Of a stretch of 64,000 nucleotides of DNA, positions 27,515 through 38,879 are shown in pieces. Below the pieces are notes generated by a model. The model made no database searches. It had not been told where the DNA came from and was given only the letters and a program-made list of their open reading frames with translations. The position numbers were made by a program, and so were the translations under genes. The stretch is from Acanthornis magna (taxonomy: Eukaryota; Chordata; Aves; Passeriformes; Acanthizidae): positions 11,707,501 to 11,771,500 of the forward strand of contig JAWUZG010000004.1 in assembly GCA_036785705.1 (NCBI GenBank). The letters run 5' to 3'. Every line of letters starts with the position of its first letter. Within the stretch, counting starts at the first letter, position 1.

Positions 27515-28943
27515 TCCGGACCATGAATAACTGGAAGCTGGTGAACATTGTCCTCATTTTCAAGAAGGGCAAGAAGGAGGACCCAGAAACTACAAGCCTG
27601 TCAGTCTTACTTGAGCACCTGGTAAAGTTATGGAAAGATTATTCTGGGAGGTATTGAAAAATACCTGAAAGACAACTCAGTCTATGGTCACAGCCAGCAC
27701 AACCTCATGAGAGGAAAATCCTGCTTGTCAAACCTGATTTCCTTTTATGACAAGGTAACCCACCCAGCTGATCAAGGGAAGCCACTTGATGCAATCTTTC
27801 TGGATTTCAGCCAAGTTTTCCATACTGTCTCTCACAGTATCCTTCTGGACAAAACATCCAGCACACAGCTGGATAAGCACATCATGTGATCACTGGCTTA
27901 TGGGTTGGGCACAAAGGGTTGTAGTGAATGGGGTGACATCAAAATCACTACTGGGGCCCAGTCACTACTGGGGGTCTGCAGGGCTCCATCTTAAGCCTTG
28001 AGCTCTTCAACATCTCCACAAATGACTTGGAAGGGATACTAAGCAAGTTTTCAGATGATGCAAAACTGGGAGGAGCTGTTGACTCCCTTGAGGGCAGGGA
28101 GGCCCTGAAGAGAGACCTCAACAAATCAGGGGGCTGGGCAATCACCAGCCACATAAAGTTCAGCAATGAAAAGTGACAGATTCTGCACCTGGGATGGTGA
28201 AACCCTGGATGTAGGGACAGACTGGGGAATGAAACGCTGGAGAGCAGTGCCACGGACACAGGACCTGGGAGTCCTGGTCGATGGCAAGCTGGATATGAGC
28301 CAGCAGTGCCCTGGCAGCCAGGAGGGCCAGCCCTGTCCTGGAGGGGCATCAGGCACAACATCACCAGCCAGGCAAGGGAGGGGATTGTCCTGCTCTGCTC
28401 TGCACTGGGGCAGCCTCACCTCCAGTGCTTGGGGCAGTTTTGGGTGCTACAATGTAAGAAAGACATAAAGATATTAGAGAGTGTCCAAAGGCGGGAAACA
28501 AAAATGGTGAAGGGCCTTGAGGAGAAGGCGTATTAGGAAAGGCTGAGGTCACTTGGTCTGTTCAGCCTGGAGGAGACTGAGGGGAGACCTCGCTGCAGTT
28601 ACAGCTTCCTCCTGAGGGGAAGAGGAGGGGCAGACATTTATCTTTTCTCTGTGGTGATTGTGACAGGTTCCAAGGGAATGGCCTGAAATTGTGCCAGGGG
28701 AGGTTTAGGATGGATATTAGGAAAAGATTCTTGGTTCATCACCCAGAGGGTGGTTGAGCACTGGAACAGGCTCCTCAGGGAAGTGGTCACAGCACCAGTT
28801 TGACAGAGTTCAAGAATTTTGACAGTACTCTTGGACAGATGATGTAATTCTTGGGGATGGTCCTCTGCAGGGCCAAGAGTTGGACTTGATGATCCTTGTG
28901 GGTCCATTCCAATTTGGCATATTTTGTGACTCTGTCATTCTGT
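27515..28943 (+). mobile_element. CR1 LINE, 5'-truncated, with RT region and 3' end
   Basis: This is a non-LTR retrotransposon copy beginning just upstream of the reverse transcriptase ('ttcaagaagggcaagaagga') and running to the CR1 3' terminus. The RT motif A context reads as LDFSQVF with the catalytic Asp codon at 27803-27805. The motif C context is FSDD, with both Asp codons at 28054-28059, but in a different frame from motif A, so at least one frameshift separates them. The later RT 'thumb' and C-terminal part can be followed in pieces across stops. The copy ends with two 8-bp units, GACTCTGT and CATTCTGT (28928-28943), the kind of terminal repeat typical of CR1. It is an inactive 1.4-kb copy; CR1 copies usually lose the 5' end during insertion. 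Confidence 0.93.
27707..27889 (+). pseudogene. CR1 ORF2 reverse-transcriptase fragment (palm, motif A)
   Basis: This is the longest in-frame remnant of the RT in the CR1 copy at 27515-28943, about 60 codons. It covers the stretch before and through motif A (DAIFLDFSQVF, then TVSHSILL). The Asp of LDF is kept; the second conserved Asp, usually seen in 'FDTV', is changed to His. The frame closes at a TGA in 27887-27889, and the homologous reading continues in other frames downstream. Part of an extinct mobile-element gene, not a host gene. Confidence 0.85.
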
Positions 28944-31900
28944 AATAATAAGATATGTAAGAGAACTAGTATTCAAAGTATATCTGTCCTATTAAACAGT
29001 CAAGATGGTTTTCTTCAACACTCACAAAAAAATTTGAGTAGCCATTTATCATGGCACTTGTTCTCCTCTGCGTCTGCCATTACATAACTAAATCCATGCC
29101 TGTATGACTGAAGTTTTTATTCCAGGTAGTAAAACAAATAGCCTCAGATTTTCAGAGTGGGTGATATACTTGTGCAAAGTAGCAACAGTGAGATCTATGG
29201 ATATTTTCCATATGCTTTTGCAACTACAAAACAGAAAACAGAATATAAAGGACTAACTAGATGCAAAGCTTATTCTGGTTTCAGAAGTACATACTCAAAA
29301 TAGAAACCACTAAGGTGAGTAACAGGTGGTTTCTTTCTTCAGTAACTCATCAACACATTACACAGGTAATGTATCCAATGTCACCTTATCTAGGCCATTC
29401 AGACTTGCTGCCAGACTGATTGCTGTCTTCCTCTTTGATAATGTAGACCTTCCTTTTTTATGGGGATTGCTTTGGTCATTGCTTTATCTAGTTCTGATGT
29501 CTCCTGACTTCCTCCTGGTTTGAATGATGGACCCAGGAGTAGCTGCATTCAGTGTGGAGTGTGTGTCTGTTTCCTTCCAGGCAGGAAGTAAAGAGTCTTG
29601 GTGTTATGAGTATGCCCATGAAAAATAGTGGCGCTATTACTGGTGAAGTCTCTTTGTTAAGGCACCTTGTAGTAAACAGCTCTGAATAAAATCAAGCTCA
29701 AAATGCCTTACCACCCATATTATAACTTTCTTTCTTATGAATGAGAGCAATTCTGAATTTTTTTGTGATGTACTGCAGGCTAGAAGAGAAGCTTTGTGGC
29801 TAGAAAAGAAAGAGAATGGTTAGGCCAAATTCCATTGGCTTTAAACCAGCAATGTTGAACATTTGAGCCCCGGAAGGTTACTGAAAAGCTGTATAGCAAA
29901 CTGATTTATTCTCATAGACATCTGTCTCTAGGTACCATGGTCAACAGCATTCAATCTGTGGCTTGTATATCAGGAAATGACAGCTCTTTAACAGAAGCCA
30001 AAGAGAGCAGCAATGTCAATAATGAGGTCCCGTGTTCTGGACTGCATAGCAGTTTGCTCAGACCTTCATTTTCCTCTGCTTCAGAGAAGACAATAGTTGT
30101 TATGATCCCAGGGACAAGGGAGGAAGAGGTCTGGGGAAAGAAAAATGTGTAATTTGGAGGCAAATATAGTAAAACTAGCACAGAGTTTTATCCTTTCGTT
30201 TCTTGCCCTACAAGCACTCACTTATATTTTCTCTCTTGTTGAGCTTAATTTTGTAATCGTCATGTAGAACTCTATGCAATTATTTTCAATATGTCCTTCC
30301 TTAACAAGGGGGTAAAAAAAAAATCTCTGCATAAAAAATTATGGCGTAGTTTGGTTGATAAAAGTTCAGATGGCAAAATTCTTCTTTTCAGTGATGTACA
30401 CCAGTAACCATGCATTAAAATTCCAAACCAAATAAACAAAATAGCAAGAAAAAAGAGGGGGATATTTATACTAATCCTGGAACCAAACCAAGACATAAAA
30501 ATTTAGGATACAGGAACTAAAATTCTGTTTGTGATTTTTCTGAAAGACATTTGCCTAATGTTAGGCCAGACATTTCTCCTTCATGTGATCCTTTTGTGGA
30601 GAAAAATCTGCACCATAGAACATAAAAAACAGAGATGGGCTTTTATAAAACTGACTTCAGCCAAGCTGAATCTGAAATGGTGATTTGTAAAATCAGGTTC
30701 TTTCAAAGTTTAGGCACAACCCTAAACAAGCAGAGCACATTGCCATTTGACACTTCACTTTTCCTACCTCCCTAGTCAAACTACTCTTAAATTAAACAAT
30801 TCATTTACATTAATGGAAGATTTATTCCAGTAAATAATGTCTTTACTGGCATACAGAGACAACATTTCTGAGTGGTTTATGTATCTCTCCATTTGAAATG
30901 TTGTTTTCTTTTAAATATTGTAGTTATTAAAATACCGAGTATCATCACTCCTTAGAGGACAATGAGGTCAAATCCAACACCACAGAAACCAGAGTAAAGT
31001 TTCCCACTAAGTTTAAGCAGAAAATTTCATCCATATTTTTCTTTTGCATTTTGACGTGACATATCAGATTATTTAGGAAAACATAATGGACACAAGGTGG
31101 AGCCAAAGACCCTTGAAGCAAACTATTCATACCTTTTTTTTTAACTGAGAGCTCTTTTGAAAGAAACAAGTGAGAATAAGGCTCAAATCCAGCATTTGCA
31201 GCAAATTGTTGAAATAACTAGAAGTAGAACCTAGATATTACTATCTTCAGTTTAATCATAAAGAAGTCAGTACCTTATAATAATGAAAAAAATACCTTTC
31301 TGCCCCATTTTGTTTTTAAACATGTCCAAATTTAATGAGATTATTTTTCTTCAAAGTGCATATTCAAAGAAAAATGTAAATTCCCAACATGTTTTGAATG
31401 TTTTTCTAAAAAAAAAAAAAAAAAAAAAAAAAAGGAAGAAAAATAAAATCTTGTCCTTTATTCTTATTTCACTAGGTTTTTGATTGACTCACTGAATACT
31501 TTACAGTTTGGATTTTTATTTCTTTTAAATTTTCTGTTAACTTTTTAATAGTTGAAAGAAATGAGAATTACAGTCTAGATTACATATAGTATTTGGTTTT
31601 GTTCTCATAAGACACTTTGAAAAGTCAAGAGTAAAGTGAGAGGGAAATTAAAGCTACTCTTAGTCTAATGTGAGATGATTAATCCTTTGAATTGGGTTGA
31701 TAAGGAATGTCATTACTGCATACAGAAAGAATATTTTATATCAAGTCATCTACAGTTTCAGTGGCAAGGCTCACTTCAAACTGTATTCCACATCCCTTGA
31801 AACTTGAGAATATTTATTTTCCCTTTTTTCCTGACAGTACACTTGAAGTATCAGATGACTGATAATATTTCACAGCTGTTGTCATCATCTGGTTTCACCC

Positions 31901-33464
31901 ACATATGCATGCTTTCACAAAGCAAATGAAAGAGAATGGGAATTAGAGTCACGCTGCTACTCATATTATTATCTCTAGAATTTAGTTGACAAAAAGGACT
32001 AGACTTCAAATCTAATCATGTTAGAACTGAAACTGATTAATTACATATCAGTATTCATTTAACAAAACTATTCATATGATTATACAAAAAAGGCCTTTCC
32101 AAGGGCTGAGGTCTTCCTTGAGCAACAGCTTCAATTAACACCTCTACTTTTGGAGGCTCACTGTGCCACTGCCAAAAGAGAGGTAGGAAGATCTTGCAGA
32201 ACACGAAACTAGACTCGATCTCATAAACATTCCCATGCTATTCCCAGATATGCTTAGTTGTTAATATTGAAATGGCCCATATTAAAAATGTTGAATTGAA
32301 AATTATATGCATATTTAACTATGTACAAATACTGACTTCCATGCTGATATGGTGTAAAACCAGCTGTGAATGAAATATTTACTGTTCTTTAAGTAAAAGA
32401 GAAAAAAAAAACAAATTAAAAAAAAGGATCCCTGGGGCTGACAGTGTGATAGAACGGAATAGGGAATGCTTTCATCCCCATAACTGCTATCGCATGCACA
32501 GTGATGAATTAAGATGTCTATTTTATCTCCTAGCTGCTTAAGAAAAATCATGTACAAGCAACCAGCATATTCAAAATCATCACAAAAAATGCTTCTTGCA
32601 TGCTACTGTTCTCTGTTTTTCCATTAACAGGCCAATTTCCCTATAATCATTTTTCAGAAATAAAAATAAATAAATTCTTTCTGGGCTTGTGTGGTTTTTT
32701 AAATCTTAAAGATCACTGTGTTCAAAAAAGAGGCCTAGCTCAGTTCAGCAGTGTGAAACTAATCATAAAAGTGACAGAGGAAACTGGAAATTTACATTTC
32801 ATTCTTCCTGTTTCTCCTCTGTTTTTAATTTTTGTCTCCTGAAAATAGAACTCACTGACTTCTACAGCTTATGTTTAGAAATGGACAATAGCTGTAAGCT
32901 ATAAAAGTGAATATGCTGATATATAACCAGCTGAAAAATCCAGAACTGAAACACTGAATAGCAGGGCTGCAAACTGCCAGTTGTTTTCAAAGCCATTCCT
33001 TTAAGGGGGGATGGGGCGAAGCATGAAAGCTGTGTACTTGGCAAAAGAAAAACATACACAAAATGCTGTGGCAGACTGTTGCAGTGAAAATAAATCTGAC
33101 TTCTCAGCCACATTCAAAGTCAAGCTGCCACAAAATTCTGAAAGGAATCATACAAGTCAAGAGCTGTATTAAGCACAGGAGCACAAAGTAGTTCAAGCAT
33201 TACAGTCAAGTGAAATCATTACATTCAGTTTGTAGTGTAGCTTTTTAAGTGAAGAAAAGGATAATATATTGCTACAAATTAATCTCTGCACAACAAAATG
33301 AAAAGATAATAAACACAAATAAAGAAGCATTTGCTTTAAAATTAATTGGCAAAACCACTAAACACAGAAAAAGCATCTGAAAACCAGATTTTACAGGGGC
33401 TATATTAAAGGGAAGGAAAGCTAGAAATGCATAGATGGGATCCAAATTTCTTTTTCCCTATACT
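28944..33464. other. Noncoding sequence; poly-A run
   Basis: About 4.5 kb between two CR1 copies. The only strong simple structure is an A26 run at 31408-31433. A short AC/T-rich stretch and frames up to 83 codons carry no recognisable protein. Nothing else could be assigned. Confidence 0.55.
31408..31433 (+). repeat. Poly-A run (26 nt)
   Basis: Twenty-six uninterrupted A residues, the longest homopolymer in the window, followed by AG-rich sequence. No AATAAA lies in the usual position just upstream and no flanking target duplication was seen, so a retrocopy tail is not supported. Confidence 0.9.
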
Positions 33465-34320
33465 TAGGCCAACTGAGAATTACTGATCTGTCAACCTCAC
33501 CTCTGTGCCTGGTAAGATCATGAAACCTTCATGAAAGCCTTCTAGAAGCTTTGCTATGATCCATGACAGCCAGCACAGCTTCACCCAGGTCAAGTCCCGC
33601 CTGAGTAAGCCAGTGGCCTTCTACAACAGAGTGGCTGCATCAGTGGGCAAGGAAATGGCTACAGATGTCACATAGCTGGAATTCTGTAAAGCCTTTGATA
33701 TGGTCCCCCACAACACCCTTCTCTCAAATTGGAGGGAGATGGATTTGATGGGTGGACTCAGGTGGATAAGAAATTGGTTGGATGATCACATGCAGGGGGG
33801 AATGGTCAATGTCTGGATGAAAATGTGTGAAGAGTGGTGTCAGAGGGACAGACCAGGACCTGTTCTGTTTATTACATTCATTGCAGACAGTGGGGCACCC
33901 TCAGAAATTTTCAGATAACACCAAGCTGAGTAGTGTAGTTGACCCGCCTGAAAGACAGAATGCCATCCAGAGGGACCTGGAAAAGCTTGAGAAGGGGGTC
34001 CATGGGAACTTCATGAGGTTCAACAAGGCCAAGTGCAAGGTGCTGCACCTGCATCAGGGCAGCCCCTGCTGTCAATACAACAGATAAACAGATTGAGAGC
34101 AGCCCTGATGAGAAGGACTTGGCTGTTTTGGTGGATGAAAAACTGTACATGAGCCAGCAATACTCACTTGTAGCCCAGAAAACAAATCACACCCTGGACT
34201 GCATCCAAAGAGTGGCCAACAGGTTATGGGACATGGCTCTGCCCATCTACTCTGCTCTCATGGGACCCCACCTGGAGTGCTGTACCCAGCACTGGGGCCC
34301 CCAGCACCGGAAGTACATGT
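33465..34320 (+). mobile_element. CR1 LINE internal fragment (RT), 5'- and 3'-truncated
   Basis: This CR1 copy starts in the RT entry region ('tgtcaacctcacctctgtgcctgg') and stops abruptly after the 'ccccagcaccggaagtacatg' block, before the ORF2 C-terminus and 3' terminus. The usual 'FCKAFDMVPHNTLL' region is readable at about 33684-33720. The motif C region reads FSDN (33908-33919): the second catalytic Asp codon has become AAC. Just before it a few codons of the consensus spacing are missing. In-frame stops occur before motif A (TAG at 33674-33676) and after 'QYNR'. The lack of a 3' end is unusual for CR1 and implies a later deletion or rearrangement at 34320. Confidence 0.92.
33827..34087 (+). 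pseudogene. CR1 ORF2 RT fragment with mutated catalytic motif
   Basis: An 86-codon frame translating the RT from before motif C through the '[12 protein letters not shown]' block. The catalytic FADD box reads FSDN, so the active site is lost, and the following block (IQRDLEKLEK, then [12 protein letters not shown]) is well conserved. It ends at the TAA at 34085-34087 within the CR1. This is decayed mobile-element code with no host role suggested. Confidence 0.88.
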
Positions 34321-34841
34321 TAGAAATACGGCTTTCAATAATTTTGCTTTAATAGTAACCAAATAATATTGGGTAGGAATGCAAAATTCTCTTCATTGGC
34401 TACAATGTAATATCAGCCCTCAAGACACTACAAACACAACCTACTTCAAGACACTGCTTGCAAAGTAGAGACAACGTTGTGAGGTTTTAAGGTCCATAAG
34501 CAAAATCATAACTAACTATGGATACAACATGTAATTCCACAGAGATAAGAAATGCTTGAAACACCATACACAGTAAAGGAAAGATTTTTACATTAAGAAT
34601 GTTGTCTTGTAACCTTGGCAATTATACAGCTAACAATTGGATATCGAAAATTCTAGCTTTGAAGATAAATAATTTCCAGTTTCTCAGGGTGATTTAATAT
34701 TCAGATTTTGTAACTAACAGTTTCAGAGACGCTGCCTAAACATCCTCATCAGTGTTTCCACTCCTTGTCCTGTAAGTATTCAAACTGTGCTGTGCTTTGC
34801 TGAATTGTCCAGCTCCTTTTTCTGACACTGAACAAGAGATG

Positions 34842-34890
34842 AAAAACAAACAAACATACAAACACACCAACTCACCAAAACAAAAAGAAG
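34842..34890 (+). repeat. A/C-rich low-complexity patch (AAAC)n-like
   Basis: Repeated AAAC, ATAC and ACACC words with no G until its 3' end. An imperfect microsatellite. Confidence 0.65.
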
Positions 34891-36944
34891 AAGCATACAG
34901 GAGAAAAAGGTTGACATAAGGACAAAGAAAAGAAATGGTCTTCCATCTGAAGAGCCCTAAAATCCCTCCTTTCTTTCAAATCCTTTCCTCTTGCAAAAAA
35001 ACTAAGAGGGAATAAACATCAGTTCCTGTTATGTAAAATAATCCCTCTCTATGGAATATGATAGAATATGAAGTGTCTGACATATGTCTGCACAAATATG
35101 TTTGTATTCGTAGCTGCAAAAATGTAGAAAACTAACTTACTTGAATCTTGACCAAATAGCCTGTTAATTTAAATTTACAAAACACCTTATTTTTGAAACA
35201 ATACGGATGTTAGTATACCCTGTGGCCTGGGAGGACCCCAATATTTTAATTTTTTATCTTGAATGGACTAGGGAAAATATATCAGACTTTCTCAGTTGAA
35301 ATATATTTAGCAAAAATGCCTGTCTGATCCTATTCTAGTTGAGTAAAAGGGATAACTATTAGAATTCCATGTTTCTGATCTCCTCATGTCTTGCAGTAAG
35401 GAATTACAAAGTCTTTTATATGTATTTGATGAAAACATCTTTCTCTCATGCATTTTAGAAACTGTTATTTTTGTTTTCAATTAAAATTCTGGCTTTGTAT
35501 TTGAAGACAACAAATTATAGCAACCTCTTGTATCCACCCACCATCTCCCTCCAATACCCTGACATTAGTTTCTTTGTTACATAAAAATTAAACAAAACCC
35601 CGAAAACCTAAAAAAACAAACCAAACAAAATAAAACCTTTAAAGGTTCTTATGCATAAGGGCTTTTTGTTTGTCCAGAAGTAACAAAATTCCAGAATAAA
35701 TTATGACTCTTGCTGAATAACACACAATACTGATAAGAATTTAAATCACCTGATTTTGGAAATAGTGTGTGGGACTTGCCAGCCTTCATTGTAGATGTTT
35801 GAAAATCAAAACTTTTCATCCTATCCTGCCCTTAAGTTAATGGATAGAAATCCCCTCTAGAGCATGGTTTAATTCTTCCTAGGGAGGGAAAAGATTCCAG
35901 TTAAATGAATCTTTTTTAGGCATGTCCATAACTCCTCATTTGATAATAGCAGGATCCTTCCATCTCACTTCAGATATGTAGGTTTTACACATATACATAT
36001 AAAAATGGGAATCTCATCTATTATTGCATAGTAAATATTCACTACACATTCAGTGTATTCAAGAAAATACTGGAAGAATTGCAGCCTTCAAAAAAAAATT
36101 TAATGTATTTGTGGTACAGTGCTATTATATAACAAGATTCTTCTTTCTCATGAAATGATGTGTCATATACTTGTTTGGTTTCTTCAGTGGTACCAAACTG
36201 ATCATATTTATAAGAACTGCTAAACACTTATTCATGTGACATATTTTACTCCATGCATTTGCTGCTATAATTTATAACTCTCTACTCTGAGAGGCAGCAG
36301 TTCACAACGCAGTCTGACAAAAACAGTCTTTGCAAAATTCAGTTGTAAAATGTCCTCTCATATAATGCAGCCTTCACATCATGACTTCAAGGATCCTTCA
36401 AACAGCAGATGCTGAGCAGTCGTGGAACAGCATGACTCGTAAATAGCAATTTCCATTAATTTTCTGCCAATGAACTACACAGATAATCCAGTTCAGAAAG
36501 AATATTTGTCTGAAAGTTTGTGGGATTTATTATTAAGCCTATCTCCCAGCCCCTGTGATGTACTGTCCTGTGAATCTGCTCAAAAGCTATGACAAATTAG
36601 AAACACCATCTTTAAAAAGCTGTTCTCTCACACTAGGTTTGGTCATGCACAGTAAAAGAGCATATCCCTGTCTCAGGTACACCATCCCCTATCCATGTGA
36701 CAATAACTTCCAACTTCTTGTTTTAAATTGTGTCACATGTATTGTGTTTTATCTTTTGAAAGTAACAGATGAGTTTTTATTTAAAGTAATGGCACAAGAG
36801 AACATGGGGGCAATATACGGACTGCTGACTTTAGAAACTAAATTTAATTTGGCACATTTCTTATAGAAAAACTATGTGAGTTAAGTGGAAGTGCGAATTG
36901 CCAAAACCCTTTTTTATTGTTTAAATAATTTATATGTTTTCTGT

Positions 36945-37024
36945 AAAAACCAAACCAAACCAACCAAACCAAACCAAACCAAACAAAAACCAACAAAAAA
37001 ACCCCCAACCAACCGAACAAAAAA
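36945..37024 (+). repeat. (CCAAA)n-type pentamer array
   Basis: About 80 bp without a single T on the plus strand. It is composed of CCAAA/CCAA units (perfect pentamers for much of 36951-36984) that degrade into CAAAA and CCCCAACC words. The minus strand is therefore a G/T array (TTTGG)n. It was probably generated by slippage in an A-rich patch. Confidence 0.9.
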
Positions 37025-37190
37025 ACTCCCAAAACATTTTTATGCTGAGCAATACCACAATTATTTTATGTTTTGCCAACATTATAATGGTTGATAAGAT
37101 TTCATTCCAAGGAACTTAAGGAAGTTAGGCATCTACTTGCCATTAAAATTAGGTAATAAACTCTTTTTTGCTTGTCTGACAGTTGTTGCT

Positions 37191-37262
37191 AGTGTGTGTG
37201 TGTGGGTATATATGTCTGTGTGTAAATATCTATGAAAGTACGTAGATATCTATGTGTGTGTA
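37191..37262 (+). repeat. Imperfect TG/TA dinucleotide patch
   Basis: Two (TG)n runs (37193-37205 and 37253-37261) flank interrupted TATATA/TGTG and a repeated ATATCTATG word (about 37227-37255). Alternating purine-pyrimidine composition throughout. Confidence 0.75.
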
Positions 37263-38879
37263 CTTTTCCATACCCATATCTTGGTAATACAGTGGGAATG
37301 GGATGAACAACATGGAATATATTTTCAGTTATTTCATTGACTTCTTCAGCAGAAAAGAGTCCCTAAGGCACCTCTGTTTTGCTGAGGGACATCTTCAAGG
37401 GAATATTCTAATATTGTTCTACAACTTTCAGGTTTTGCTAGTATTTCCAATGATGACAAATAAATGGATGTTCACATCCCTCTGTTGTGCTCAGTATCAC
37501 CCTACGATATTTGTCAATGGCTCCAATTTCTCATTTTAACCTTTTTTAGTAATAATATTTTTTTTCCTAAATGATTATTTATTTTCTTGTTCTCTGACTT
37601 GCCCTTCTCCCAGTCTTAGAACTTCATGTTGTTTGGCTGACAGTCTAAATGAATCTTCAGTGAAAACAACAGCTGATTTCACATATGTGGGTGAGTGAAT
37701 CAAAGGATTATTTGACTTACAGTTGGATGCAGTTGGTGTTGGAATCTTGGGAGTCTTCAAGGAACCAAAAGGACTACATTAACAGTCAGCCTGCCTGCAA
37801 TAATCACAGGTCCTATAGCTTTTACCATCAGAACTCTATTTTTTGAATGCTGATGTAATTAATTTTCTCCACTGTTACCATACAGTTCATCATAGAATGT
37901 GAATGTAAACTTATGTAAATGTCCAGTGGAACAATCTTCCAGGAAAAAACACTGCAGCTGATCTCAGGTTATGAGGGTCGTACAATGAGAAATTGAGACA
38001 AAGAAATTTAGTTTTCTGTAAGTGACACATATGGTGACTGAATGATGAGTCGATGACTCAACATCTCTTATTTTCCTATTATTATACACCATTTTCCTTT
38101 ATATCTGGCTGTGAATGCTGCCAGAGTCCAGTATGCATAGGTAGGAAAAACATACCATACTTCTTTTTTATTTAGGGTTAATAAAATCAGCCAGGGCTAA
38201 ATAAAGTTGCAAGTGTCATTGTTGATCCCATCTACCAGTAGTGACAAATATTTCAAAACTTTTTAGTGAACTGTATAAAGCCCTAATAATCAAAATTTGA
38301 AGGAAATTTCATGAGATATGACAGGCTCTACTCTGTAGCCCTTACGCTACACAAGCAATCACACTGGATTGTTTGCAGACCTGGCCACTGTGAACAAGAA
38401 CTGTGTGAGAAACAGTAAAAAGAAATTCTGCTTCTCTGAGCCAAGTTTATACACCCAGGATCAGATCGATATTTACACTTCTTTCTGAGGTGCCGTTTAC
38501 ACCCCTGACATTCTCCTCATTCTTTTCAAAAAGAGTTATAGTATAAAAGGATGAACGGAAAAATGTTCTGCTTAGAGGAGCTAGACAACCCAGGGGCAGA
38601 GACCCTTCAGATCTACACTCTGCACTCTGCAACCAAGTAAGGAAGTCAGAATCAAATGTTGAGTACTGGCAGCATTGCATTTTCTCTTATGCACATATCA
38701 ATATGAAATAATGCCACTATCTTCAGTATGATCCCTCTAGATTTACACTGGAATCACTATGAGGAGGAAAGTGCCAAAATTTAGTTGTTGAAAGGGGGAA
38801 TTTTTCTGGTATAAGACTTTTTTACTGCCTCTTGATAGGTCCATTTTAATCTAGAATCAGATTTCAACACAACTTGTAT

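Larger units (their letters stand above)
34321..38879. other. Noncoding sequence with simple repeats
   Basis: About 4.6 kb between two CR1 copies. Visible structure: A/C-rich low-complexity patches at about 34842-34890 and 35585-35640, an AACCA-type array at 36945-37024 and a TG/TA-rich patch at 37191-37262. Frames of up to 103 codons (36555-36866) have no protein signature. Confidence 0.55.

Noticed and set aside
27948..28552. Overlapping frames of 63-138 codons on both strands
   Set aside because: All are shadow frames of the CR1 ORF2 copy; the true homologous reading is the frameshifted RT on the plus strand.
31408..31433. A26 run as the tail of a processed retrocopy
   Set aside because: No polyadenylation signal in the right place, no flanking target duplication and no gene-like sequence upstream.
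36945..37024. Interstitial telomere-like repeat
   Set aside because: The unit is CCAAA/TTTGG, not the vertebrate TTAGGG/CCCTAA.
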